In this document: positions 10,001 to 19,100 of the stretch, one piece after another | Layout: every line of letters starts with the position of its first letter | Numbering within the stretch: position 1 is the first letter of the stretch | Translations under genes and position numbers: made by a program | NCBI GenBank assembly: GCA_951394045.1 | Contig: OX595998.1 | Coordinates: forward strand, 1,612,001-1,676,000 | Source: Nitzschia sp. DOCU1 | Lineage: Eukaryota > Bacillariophyta > Bacillariophyceae > Bacillariales > Bacillariaceae | DNA length: 64,000 nt | Reading direction: 5' to 3' | The notes under the pieces: model-generated | Databases searched by the model: none | Told to the model about the DNA's origin: nothing | What the model saw: the letters and a program-made list of their open reading frames with translations, nothing else

Positions 10001-10742
10001 TGAGGACAAGTTGATGGATGAACAACAAGACGACACTGATACCTCTTGTTCTTCCGATGACGACCACGACGACGACGATGATTGTAATGATGATGAATCC
10101 TCATCTGAAGAAATCAAGCGGAGAGATAGAGGAAACAAAGATGGCAAGCGCAAGTTGTTTGATTTTATAAGAGTTGCCAGAAACAAACACAAGCAAATTT
10201 CGGCTTACCAAGAGCGGATTGGGAATGATGCATATAACCAAATCCGACTTCAAACGAAACAAGCATTACTGGCCCACGACCAGTCCCTTCGGCAGCAGGA
10301 GGCAGATGCTCGGATTGATGCACTGATCGAGCAATTCAATCCAAATAAAGATCTCTTGGCCAAGGCCAGGAAAACAGGGGTAGATCGTCCACCCAGAGTT
10401 CTCGGGTACTACCCAATCCGTCCCATGGGCTTCAAAGCCCACCAAGAACTGCTGCACCTGGAACTGGACGCACGCGGTGTTAGTTACAATCCTAAGGATT
10501 TGGTAACGACAAAACGTGACTTACTCAAGCGTCACGAGCGAAGGCGGTTTGAATCTGAGGCAGACAAGATGATAGAAGGACTTGGTGAGATGCCATCCAA
10601 TCTCAATACTTTGGAGTGCAAGCTTGCATTTCTCAGGAAATATGAGACTGCAAATGATACGTCGTTTGGAGGTCAATTCGACATTGACCTCGACAAATTC
10701 TTCAAACCACTTACCTTGCTTCCCGACGATTTCGGGTTGTAA
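7074..10742 (+). CDS. Putative transposase (RNase H-like), transposon ORF
   Basis: An intact 1222-residue ORF from ATG 7074 to TAA 10742, centred between inverted repeats. The family is not recognised by name. The central region has the order of motifs expected of an RNase H-fold transposase with a hAT-like layout: an Asp in QSDGGNHG (D479), a second Asp in YGGTFDSGAG (D545), a C-x2-H pair in SCGLHDVQ (C573, H576), and then an ITRWW block (R653, W654) like the RW block of hAT elements. I could not place the third acidic residue with confidence. Residues ~965-1020 are strongly acidic (runs of D/E/S), followed by a basic C-terminal part. The N-terminal ~250 residues may be a DNA-binding region, without an obvious zinc finger. 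It could instead be a passenger gene, but no other ORF in the element could supply transposition. Confidence 0.7.
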   Translation: MRRSLQHSSEAMNVGIASSKRLGVVTFFEDSFKTLLTTLLQKRSLRQNVLTMVSPSKVLADVVEIVKNDGNIVSLDQWAPDEAFVRALRDYNEEYKLFDARKFNIALSRALPGGVVERQTILDGNGVTTGIAMLYAKKKIAVVKSDPKQKPVYFYKFTKAKDYETCLLETSREFFQEVWNSALQPRQRALKRCSEQISQSTVDRRSRLEDTSLSEEIYITSNSVHQDQQPKVLITPSEKKQRTIGPPKDFEEAFQMLQDAWTDKYGLPFPVEHIQVYPTNKKKEPQGTSLLAALAAARRTDAPQKIVASCPPTAPPTADVTSRSTTTSNAKQILRNVTVGTTFQYVVRGVPELYDVVLKRTLNTAMKSHRWLSAFQNVLTRKRNKPTAEEKMLVAGFAAARPYVAGTHIEHLLAIGRISLVWEVSRKAGINFPWMTVENIAGSSPKERTVDCWVTDLAVTQALLFRDKAVGKAVFVQSDGGNHGQEVRLAMIWDHEDTTKSPDGSTYQYLLDTTYTGKNATQVTKGMKMSLEAHGIQLVYGGTFDSGAGTPESNADEFRRQHLLSVRGKFGSCGLHDVQSTIRLPMEHYMGVGGLDNRNAVQLLHTVFAMYEIISSRREKLVKRLWESLNPDTPMEKPPPELLKSLQEPLITRWWTIPKLSCFVQRNTDFITNMAIAIHQEAQTNSKEHTIASNVISLIREPEIMADVAFLAALNVLYVNRFMRFYQGTDPNIGTPGHLSAHRVVVYFLMIKCLADLQQNFLTHPRFADTVRYIDKMKHEADKKLKKDSLKAMILKIIAQVHKHNARYLISTHFVRAIFTEHAVARVVASILFYGDYNHPPPTGQVFSKLHDCEIDPNEFHGFVKTYLPIEKLGELRGHPAVEYWKAEIEEIATTDLDIWDRANPRAEAIRKKALLEEIGASSSTQHNNERAVKLGALAASTGKTDGRVSIYVKAANDFSTEYRQHQQEDESEDSDEDKLMDEQQDDTDTSCSSDDDHDDDDDCNDDESSSEEIKRRDRGNKDGKRKLFDFIRVARNKHKQISAYQERIGNDAYNQIRLQTKQALLAHDQSLRQQEADARIDALIEQFNPNKDLLAKARKTGVDRPPRVLGYYPIRPMGFKAHQELLHLELDARGVSYNPKDLVTTKRDLLKRHERRRFESEADKMIEGLGEMPSNLNTLECKLAFLRKYETANDTSFGGQFDIDLDKFFKPLTLLPDDFGL

Positions 10743-10948
10743 TAATGTAATGATCATGATTATATTGATTTGATTGACAGTTATTTGAAGGTTGAGTTTG
10801 CTGTTGTTGTTGAGTTTGTTGTTGTGAAATGTGTATTTTGTGCGTCGTGTTTGGCGGGAAATGCCATTGTGGTGCCGATGCAACCGACGCCGATGCGGGC
10901 TTGCATGCGCGGCTAAAAATGTTATATATGTATTCAACATGTATAAAA

Positions 10949-11000
10949 TAGGTATTTAGGAATTTTGGAGGATGTTGATATGGTTAGTGCGGACCATAGA
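10949..11000 (-). repeat. Right terminal inverted repeat
   Basis: The outer 24 bp (10977-11000) are the exact inverse of 6891-6914; 10949-10976 matches the inner left repeat imperfectly. Confidence 0.8.
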
Positions 11001-11387
11001 TTCATGAATATTTCAGAATCTCTCTCACCGGGAGCCACCTTCTCGGAATATTATTGCCCTTGTTGATTCCAACGGGCGTCCCACTCATCGCACATGTGCT
11101 GTCGGCTGGAGATTTGCAAATGTTGCCTGGAAAAGTAAATCTGGCGGTGGGAGGTGAATCCTGCTTTGTCGGCACTCTTTCTGGTGACGGAAAAATGCAT
11201 GCAGTAAGTTGAAAGACATGGTGGCGCTATGGTGGAGTGATAACAGCGGTATTATCATACGTTGGGATGTTCGTACATGTTGGCATAGAGATTGTAGTCC
11301 CGGTCGACTCAAACGCTACAGCTGCATCCTCGTACCGACCACCAAGAAGGATACTCCTTGTTCTTCTTGTTGCTTGTTGCTGTTTCC

Positions 11388-11418
<31 letters not shown>

Positions 11419-12109
11419 ACACCAACGCTCGCTGTATCATTGTTGTCGTGGTGGACCACTTCTCTCTGTCTCTATCTAGAGGGGTCAGACAACGTGCCAG
11501 GTACCACTTCTACAGCTATCGAGAGTTCGATTAGAGCTTACTACGGTTGTGCTCAAGAAGGTGCAAAATGTACCTACCGGTGGATGGCGACAGGACGAAA
11601 GTTGCTGGAAGATTGTGAGAATTGTCCGATTCATATGTATGGTACATACATGGACAGACACATTTTACAAATGACCCTATCTACGTACAACCCGGCGCGC
11701 CGGCCGTCGGCAGGAGCGGAGCACGTATGATACCAGGTACGCCCAAATGTATCGATGACCGACCGTTCCAATCGGCACCGCCCAGCATTGAAGCATCTCA
11801 TCGCGATACCTCCTCGGAGTGAACTTTTAGTGCCAGCAACCAACGAAGAAAAGTAAAAAGACCGACCACTCTCGGCCGAAGACATCGTTCGTAGTTGCCT
11901 TACAAGAACAGCAAATTCTGCCCCACCTAATCCCACAGAGAAACAGGCAACTTGTTTTGATTTGTCTTGTCCTTCCTGAGTTCCTGATCTCGACTGGCTG
12001 ACTGTTGGCTGCTCCGCAATCGGCTCCCTCTTCCATTTTGGACTCGAAAAGCCTTTGCTTTCCATCCAGACGATCCTGTGATTCGTTCCTCTAAAGTACA
12101 ATCGATACC
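11001..12109. other. Intergenic, no supported gene
   Basis: About 1.1 kb between the transposon and the 740-aa coiled-coil gene. Two overlapping ORFs (11209-11730 plus, 11631-12101 minus) look random in composition and match nothing known. A CAG microsatellite is listed separately. The last few hundred bases should contain the promoter of the gene at 12110. Confidence 0.4.
11391..11419 (+). repeat. (CAG)n microsatellite
   Basis: An uninterrupted run of almost ten CAG triplets in non-coding DNA. It is likely length-polymorphic between strains. Confidence 0.9.
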
Positions 12110-14332
12110 ATGGGTTTTATTATTCACAAATACTTCCTTTCGAAAGACCTCAAGGCGCCCCCGCCTTCGGGAGAGAAAAAGGAAAAGAAGAGCAGCAAAA
12201 CTGATCGCCGTTATTCTCAGCCAGCCAGTGGTTCGGATTTTTTGGCCGTTCCTGAAAGTGCCTATGCCAGTAATAACAACAACAGCATCAGCAACCTCGG
12301 CTCCCTGGCCACCCCCAGTAGTAATCGGCGTCGGCGTACCTCGACGTTTCGTCGAGCGAGTATGCCTGCCAGTTCTGTGATTTCGGAGGGGAACAATGAA
12401 GATTCGGTGAATTCCTTTGGTGCTAATTTGTCGTTTGTCAAGCAGCACTCCTTCCGTCGCCGAGCTTCGTTGCAGCCTGCGTCGGCATATGTCAAGGAAG
12501 AGAATGAGTACTATGGCGGCATGAATCCGGACAATGATAATATGGCTGCCTACGAAAATTCCTTTTCGGGATACTATCAACCGGATGACACCCAGCAGGA
12601 CTTGCCCTATGGCGATTGGGAACAATCTGCCCCAACCCGAAGCCGCAGAGATAACTATGCCGCTCAACGACGAGCTTCCATGTCAAGTGAGACTTCGAGT
12701 GTTGGAAATAATTCGGATAGTGGGGTGCCATCCAGTCGGTTGCGTCAGGAGAATCGATGGTTGCAAATGCAACTGAAGCAGACTCAACGGCAATGTGCTC
12801 AACTAGAGGCCAAGTTGTATGGAGCTCGCGACCAATTGGCATATACTAACGCTAGCTGGTTGGATCAGCTCTATGATGCCCAGTCAAAACATCAACAAGT
12901 AGTCTTTCAGACTCAACGCCAGGCGGAGAAAGCATCGAATGCTATTTTGGAGCAGGAGCTAGAAGAACTGAGAAATACTCTGACACGTGTCGCAGAAGAA
13001 GAGGCAAAGCTTACAGACAAAAAGAAGCATATTCTAGGTGTGTCGTCGATGGGGCAGGGTGAAAACGATGACGGGGGCGAATATGATGTGCTAAAGTTGC
13101 AGGCCGAGCTGAAGGAGTGGAAGGATCGGCATGCTCAGACGACCGCCAACGCCAAACGTATTCAAGATATTTTGGAACAAGAAGCCATTGAGCGCAACAC
13201 GCTGTTGCAAGAAAGTGAACGTCGCGTGGTGTGGTTGGAGGAAGAACTTCAAGCCATTCTGCCAGAAGTGGGTGAGGTTGACGATGATGACGATGACTTG
13301 CCAGAGGAAGGTGACGATTCGCCCGTTACTCCTCGCCATGTTGCCCTGTTGTACCGACACCAATCGCAATTGGAAGATCGGGTCCAAGAATTACTATTGG
13401 AAAATGCACAATTACAACGTGGTCAATCGCAATCGTATGAGTTGCAAGCAAAAGTCAAACAGCTTGAAGGGGCATTGGCAGAATCAAAGGAGCAACAGGA
13501 ACGCCATCAGACCTGGCATGTCCGGCAAGTCGATCATTGGAAAGAGCAGGCGGCCAAGTGGCAGGCAAAAGCAGATAACTTGGAGCGACGATTGACTCAG
13601 CAAGTCACAACACGAGAAGGAATCCGTGCAGAATATGCCTCAAGATTGGAGGCGCTCGAAACCGAAAATTGTCATTTGCGAGACCAGCTGGCAAAGAAAC
13701 AAGACCAGTGGAGGCACCAATCGAATTTGAAAGAGCGTACGATTGCAGACTTACGGGCGGAAATCGCTCAAATCGGAAGAATGCCGACTCGGGATGTGGC
13801 GGCGCCTGCAGCTCCAGCCGCCACACTGGAGCCGGAGCGTGTAGTGGAGGAAATTCCGACCACGATGCAATCCAAGAACTACAATAGTACAGTGGCAAGT
13901 GAAGACACTGTGTTTGATGGAGCTTCTTCATCTTCCAGTATCCCAGAGGGGCCTATTCCCCGAGGGCATGGAATGGCGGTCATGGCGAGTTCGGACTCTG
14001 CTGCTGCGACGTCTACCACTACCAAGCCCCTACAGCAAACCAGTAGGAGCAAGGAGGAAGAATCGGAAGTATTAAAACGAGCTCAGCAACGAGAAAAGGA
14101 ACTATTACTCCAGATCAGCCGCTTGGTAGAAAGCGAGGCAGCTGCCAAGGAACGGGCCAAAGCGGCCGGCGAACGTATTCATGTGTTGGAGAGTTACTTG
14201 GATCAAGGGTCCAAGCCAAGTGGCTTATCCGATGAAGGCGATGAAACAGCCGCACGGCGGTTGCAAGTACGACGATCTATGCCGGCCGCAGACGACAAAG
14301 CAATCAGGAACCTTTTGGAGGACTTATGTTAG
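12110..14332 (+). CDS. Coiled-coil protein with RRxS-rich head
   Basis: A 740-residue ORF; the ATG sits in a strong context (ATACCATGGG). No family recognised. Residues 1-~200 are disordered and rich in Ser, Asn, Gln and Arg, with three RRxS-type sites that fit basophilic kinases (FRRASMP, FRRRASLQ, QRRASMS); a fourth (VRRSMPA) lies near the C-terminus. Residues ~205-560 form a long coiled coil with a break at ~305-320 and an acidic loop (EVDDDDDDLPEEGDD) near 390-400. A low-complexity Ala/Ser/Pro/Thr linker (~570-650) precedes a short final coil (~655-705). Gly2 is present but the following residues (FIIHK) are not a typical myristoylation signal. A cytoskeletal or scaffold role regulated by phosphorylation is inference. 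It has the same architecture as the protein encoded at 1784-4096. Confidence 0.75.
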   Translation: MGFIIHKYFLSKDLKAPPPSGEKKEKKSSKTDRRYSQPASGSDFLAVPESAYASNNNNSISNLGSLATPSSNRRRRTSTFRRASMPASSVISEGNNEDSVNSFGANLSFVKQHSFRRRASLQPASAYVKEENEYYGGMNPDNDNMAAYENSFSGYYQPDDTQQDLPYGDWEQSAPTRSRRDNYAAQRRASMSSETSSVGNNSDSGVPSSRLRQENRWLQMQLKQTQRQCAQLEAKLYGARDQLAYTNASWLDQLYDAQSKHQQVVFQTQRQAEKASNAILEQELEELRNTLTRVAEEEAKLTDKKKHILGVSSMGQGENDDGGEYDVLKLQAELKEWKDRHAQTTANAKRIQDILEQEAIERNTLLQESERRVVWLEEELQAILPEVGEVDDDDDDLPEEGDDSPVTPRHVALLYRHQSQLEDRVQELLLENAQLQRGQSQSYELQAKVKQLEGALAESKEQQERHQTWHVRQVDHWKEQAAKWQAKADNLERRLTQQVTTREGIRAEYASRLEALETENCHLRDQLAKKQDQWRHQSNLKERTIADLRAEIAQIGRMPTRDVAAPAAPAATLEPERVVEEIPTTMQSKNYNSTVASEDTVFDGASSSSSIPEGPIPRGHGMAVMASSDSAAATSTTTKPLQQTSRSKEEESEVLKRAQQREKELLLQISRLVESEAAAKERAKAAGERIHVLESYLDQGSKPSGLSDEGDETAARRLQVRRSMPAADDKAIRNLLEDLC

Positions 14333-14644
14333 CAGGAAAGTAGTTAATTATCTGAATCCTACAACACTATCTATTGGCTGACCTCGCTCTATTGTATTTA
14401 TAGTATGTTGCTTTAGCTGTCGCGAGAGTAAGAAAGGCTAGGATGGGTGGCTTGTCTGTCTAGCTTTGATCTGCATGGATGCATCGTCGTCTCACGACGA
14501 TAGTGTAATTGTTGGCAGCGCCCTCGACATGGTATTCTCTGAAAAGATCCCATGTCGTTTGAGACGAAACGATGGTCCTCAAATTATGGGTGAATTGAAG
14601 TTGAGGGCAGCTGCAATGGAGCGCCCTGGTCCAAGTAAGATGCT
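14333..14644. other. Convergent intergenic region
   Basis: This 312-bp 3'-to-3' gap between the 740-aa gene (plus) and the plastid-targeted gene (minus) holds both 3' UTRs. A short ORF at 14466-14648 has no support. Confidence 0.4.
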
Positions 14645-15571
14645 TTAATCAGACTTGTTCTTAGTCTCAAGAGTTTCAGTCAAGGCTTTGGAGGCACGAG
14701 TCTTCAAAGCCTTCATTTCGTCCGACTCCATGGTGGCCTTGAATGCCTTCCAAAGAGAGCCAGATGCAGCCTTGACTTCGTCAGATTCCACGAATCCTTT
14801 GAACGCGTTGATGGCACGTCCAGGAGCTTGCTTCATTTCTCGCTGAAACTCCTCGCTTTCGAGTTTCTCCTTGAGAACATTGGCAAGTTTGGTGGGGACA
14901 GTCTTCGCATCCTCTTGCCAGGTCTCCGCCTTGTTCTTGACTTCGTGTTGCAACTCATTGGTGCTCTTTTGAACAAGAGCAAGAATCTTCTGGGACATCT
15001 TGGAGAGGTCCTTTGATTCTTCGTCTTCCAAAAGCTCTGCTTGAGCGTACTTGACCGCATCCTGCACTTGATGAGTGATCTTCTGGCTCAACTGCTCCAA
15101 AACCTTGCGATTCTTCAAGCCTTCCTCGCTGTCATCAAAGAGTTTTGATCCTGCGACTCCCAAGGCAGCTCCCAACACAAGCGGGGAGCCAGCAGCCACA
15201 CCTAGAGCGGATCCAGCAATGGCAGTTGCGACCATTTGCGGATCCTTCTTGGCCGCAGCGAGAATGGCAGTGAACTTGGCATCGCCGTCGGCACTGCGGG
15301 GTGCCAAAGCAGCACCCGAATCATCGTCTTCCGCGATTTGAAGGGCACTCTCTACTTCCGCCATGACTTTCGACATGGAGATACTGGTAATCTCGTTTCT
15401 TGCCTCTTCAGCATCGTCCAGATTGAAGGTTCGGGGGTCGACCGCGACGTTGAGGCAAGTCGAACTGGCAACAGTGCTTCCGTAGGGGAGACAGCTGGGC
15501 ACAAAGGCCGACGACGACGAGGCAAGCAAAAGAGCTACAGAAGCCCAACACTGGAATCGGAAAGAGTTCAT
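14645..15571 (-). CDS. Plastid-targeted protein of unknown function
   Basis: The open frame reaches an ATG at 15718, but the ATG at 15571 is preferred because it places a signal peptide (MNSFRFQCWASVALLLASSS) directly before SSAFVPS, the A-F-V-P form of the diatom plastid-import motif. The product is 308 residues. After the transit region it is Ala/Glu/Lys-rich and helical. A hydrophobic Gly/Ala-rich stretch at ~120-150 (TAIAGSALGVAAGSPLVLGAALGVAG) could insert in or contact a membrane. The C-terminal third repeats a unit ending in ES(D/E)E followed by K/R-rich helix: LESEEFQREMK, VESDEVKAASG and MESDEMKALKT, about 26 residues apart. This pattern suggests amphipathic membrane- or lipid-binding helices. 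No enzyme motif is present. Plastid targeting is fairly sure; function unknown. Confidence 0.75.
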   Translation of the reverse strand: MNSFRFQCWASVALLLASSSSAFVPSCLPYGSTVASSTCLNVAVDPRTFNLDDAEEARNEITSISMSKVMAEVESALQIAEDDDSGAALAPRSADGDAKFTAILAAAKKDPQMVATAIAGSALGVAAGSPLVLGAALGVAGSKLFDDSEEGLKNRKVLEQLSQKITHQVQDAVKYAQAELLEDEESKDLSKMSQKILALVQKSTNELQHEVKNKAETWQEDAKTVPTKLANVLKEKLESEEFQREMKQAPGRAINAFKGFVESDEVKAASGSLWKAFKATMESDEMKALKTRASKALTETLETKNKSD

Positions 15572-16178
15572 GATGATGACGAAAGAAACGAAAAAGTAGT
15601 TCGTGATGTTCTTGCAGAAGAAGAAAGTTTGTGACAGCAATGACAGTGGAGATCGGAGTGACAATCTAGGAAAACCGAGATCTGAAACCAAAACGAGGAA
15701 GATACCTTTTGCGCGCATGTCGGCCTAGTATTTGTTTTACGCATTGGTACGGAGGAATTGCGTCCGCCACGAAACGGCCAAAACGTTCCATACCGATCTC
15801 TCTAAGTACCATAATTCATGCGCGCCCGTCCGTCATGACTTTTCCTCAACCATGAAGGTTAACATGAGCGGCGATGGAAGGTTTTCGCCAAGCCCTATTT
15901 AAAGAATCGGAATTGGCGAAAGACGCCCTGGCGAACAATATGTAGAGTTATTACGTGGGCAACGAGCGCTGTCGGACTCGAAAAATGAGGTGCTATCGGC
16001 AAAGTCAATCGCTGGTCCATTCGCAAGAAACACCAAATCGCAAAAGCGTCTCGCCAATTCCCGGACCTTTCCTGTCACAGCATCTTTATCATTAACAACA
16101 ATAGAGCACCAAGAGTGGTAGTGGCTACATCGCTTCATTTCTCCTTTCTTTTTGATAGAGAGCGTCGAGAATCCCACC
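15572..16178. other. Divergent promoter region
   Basis: This 607-bp region separates the plastid gene (minus) from the giant coiled-coil gene (plus), so it must hold both 5' UTRs and promoters. No motif could be assigned. Minus-strand ORF 15899-16537 crosses into the giant gene and is treated as a shadow. Confidence 0.4.
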
Positions 16179-19100
16179 ATGGTATCATCGGCTAGACATG
16201 GTATCCGATCGCCGAGGTCGACCTCCCCGACGCTCCAGCAACGACGTATGGCAGCGGCAGCAGAGCATTCTGTTCCATCGGTCCAGATTGCGGCAACCGC
16301 CATGTGCATCGAGTTACAGATGGAGACTTTGGCACTGTGTAGTCCCCTAGATCTCGCAACTTCGCCACGAAGCATTTCCGCTCGTGCTGGGCGCACCAAT
16401 TTGCAAGTTGCTACCACTCCTGGCAGCTTGGCGTCATCCGGATATTTCTTTGCAGACGATAATGAAACCACGGATGCTGTCGCAGAGACCCCCAAACCTA
16501 AGGGGCATGGTGGGAACATATTTGGCACTATTTTCACCCCCGCATGGAGTCCCTGGAGTCCACCACGACACGCAGAATTGAGCCAGGAGCGGAAGAAACC
16601 CTCGGAGATACAAGAAGAACGTCGCCAAACTGGGAATTCACAAGAGGAGCATCACCGAGAAAGGCGCGATGCGGGTAGTAGCGAACTACGAGAGGGCATG
16701 GACGACGACTCGCTGCGAGATGCTTCGTCATCGTCAATGGCCTCAATCGGCTCCTCGTCAGATGATCCTCAACAGCAGGAAGAGCTTGAAGAGTCTTCCT
16801 CTGATGATTCTCTCACGTCTGCATTGATTGCCCTTCGTGTGCACAATGTCGCTCTTCAGTGCCGTATTCAAGATTTGGAGGCTGCCAACGAGCATTTGGC
16901 TCAGCGACTTCCGCCTCGCGAAGATGATGGTGAAATCCTCAATGAAACGTCTCGGCAGCTCTTAACATGTGCGTCAATGCCTTTTGAAGCCTGCAACAAC
17001 GATTCAGTCAAACCACCTTCAGTGTCACTTCCGCAGCACAAGCTGGTAGCCGTGGAACAACTTGAGTACGTGGCTACGTTGGAGAGTCAGTTGAACGAGA
17101 GTCGTCGGTTCAACAAGACTTTAACGGAAGTATGCAAGGATCTGCACACCAAAGTGGGAGACCTTGAAACGAAGGTGGAAGACCTTGAAACCATTCAAAA
17201 TTCATTAAACGAAGAACTGCAGGAGTCCAAGGAACGTGAGCATCAGTTACAAGAAAGACTTGAGAAGACCACCAGTCGTGTAGAGTGCATGCTATCGGTT
17301 GCTCAGTCCGCCTCCTCGTTTGCGGACACCCCTCGAGGACGCCGTGGCAAGCGAGAAAAGAAAGAATCGCCTCTTTGTTCTGCTGAAAACGTGCCCGATG
17401 TGGCGGACATGACTGCGGAACTTCAGTCCCACAACACCTTGTTGAAATTGCAGAATGAACACTTGCAACAGCAAATGGAGGAGATTGTCATTGACAAGCA
17501 AATCCAGGCTACCAAAGATGGCAAAAAGATCCGTCATCTACAAGACAAGGTCATCAAACTGGAGCGCGTCAACCGAGAGTATGAGTCTGTAAGGGCCCAG
17601 CTGAAGACCCAGCTTTCAGCCCTCCAATCTAAGGTAAAGACCGGACTCGACGACAGGGAATCTCGTAAAACTAGCAAGGACGATCGATCGACTTCAGAAC
17701 TCGAAGTCGAGGTTCTCCGAGATCAGCTTCAAGAGGCATCCTCCGCTGCAGCAAAACAGAAGGAACAAATTGAGCGTTTGGAACGTCGAGGACAAGAACA
17801 GCAAAGTCAGATCGAGACATTGCAAGAGGAAATGAAGGCGAGACTTGCGTTGGAAGACCAAGTACAGCGAAACTCGATGACAATGGTGGCGACTGAGCGA
17901 GCAATGGCGGAAGCCAGGTGTGCAGCGCTGGAATCGGATATCGGCACCCTACAGGAAGAACTTCACGAAGCTGCCGTTCAGACCGCAAAGTACCAAGAAC
18001 GTGTTGCATCCCTTGAAAATCATCTCTTTGAACATGAAAGAACGATTCAACAAAAGGACGCCGAGAGTTCCAAGCTTAGACAAAAGATTGCCCAATTCTC
18101 TCAAGTGATTCTGAGGATGTCCCATGACATGCAATCAGAGATCGATTTCTTGGAGAGGAAGAATGAAGCACTTGAGCATCAAATGAAAGTGGAACTTGAC
18201 GATGCGGAAACATCCCGAAACGACATTCAAGAACGCCTGCTGCGCAGCTTGAAGGTTATGCTCTCGACCGAACGCGCCATAGCAGAAGCAAACTTTACTC
18301 TTCTGAAGCGTGAACTGGATATGTCTCAAGAAAATAAACAGATTCTTAACGAACGAGCCTCCAACCAAGAAGGCGAGCTCCGGGCATGTCACTTGGAGTT
18401 GACGAATTTGAGAGTCCTGGTCGATGGCCTCCAAGGCCAATTACATTCGACCCTTTCTGAAAAGACGAAACTACTGGCTTCTGTCGACAAGCTACAACAT
18501 CGTCTTGACTCTGTTCAGTCCATGAATCACGCCCTTCAGTTCGAAATCGAATCACAGCGAATCGAGCGTAGCTTTTCAACAGACAGCACTGGCCGATCCG
18601 GCGAACATCTGGACCAGCTTTCTTTCGGCATTCAGTCAAGCGGAAGTGGCACTGTCCTCCAACTTCAAGAGGCGGTGTCCCAGATTGCTTCGTTGGAAAC
18701 CAAGAACTATGAGTTGCAAAGCCGTCTGAAAGACGCAGAGAAAAGATACTCTTCTCAGCTCGATGAGCAGGAGTTGGTCAAGGTTCGAGCTGTTGCTAGT
18801 CTTCAAGATGATCTGGAGTCAACATCCGCTCTAGCTTCCCGTCATCAAGCCAGAATCGAAGAGCTCGAAAACGAGCTGACCCGTGCCCGAGAGTTCTACG
18901 AGTCGCATATGCACGAAGAAAAGTTGAGCGCGGAAAACCTTCGAAAGGAAAACCTGAAACTTATTGCCGAGCTAGAGACTACTTCTGATCAGAAACAGTC
19001 AAGACTAATGGTCGAGGAAAGGCTTCGTCGCTCGTCTGCGGCCATGGTTGCAACAGAAAGAGCAATGGCAATGGCGACTGTGGCGGCATTGGAGTCTGAA

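Larger units (their letters stand above)
6891..11000 (+). mobile_element. Putative DNA transposon, 4.1 kb, TIR-bounded
   Basis: The segment is bounded by inverted repeats. The first 24 bp (TCTATGGTCC...ACCATATC, 6891-6914) are exactly the reverse complement of 10977-11000. Weaker similarity continues for another ~28 bp on each side, where CATCCT and AAATAC are shared at matching spacing. A single 1222-aa ORF occupies nearly all of the interior, leaving 183 bp before its ATG and 258 bp after its stop. No long target-site duplication is seen. If the element starts at 6892 (CTATGG), both flanks read ATT (6889-6891 and 11000-11002), a possible 3-bp duplication. Superfamily is unassigned. TIRs plus an intact transposase-like ORF make an autonomous class II element the best reading. 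Confidence 0.75.

Noticed and set aside
11209..11730. 173-aa plus-strand ORF
   Set aside because: Low-complexity run from the CAG repeat, mixed composition, no domain, and overlaps another random ORF on the minus strand.
11631..12101. 156-aa minus-strand ORF upstream of the 740-aa gene
   Set aside because: Lies over the expected promoter/5' UTR, no signal or motif, overlaps the opposite ORF.
15899..16537. 212-aa minus-strand ORF
   Set aside because: Overlaps the N-terminus of the giant gene and looks like an antisense shadow.
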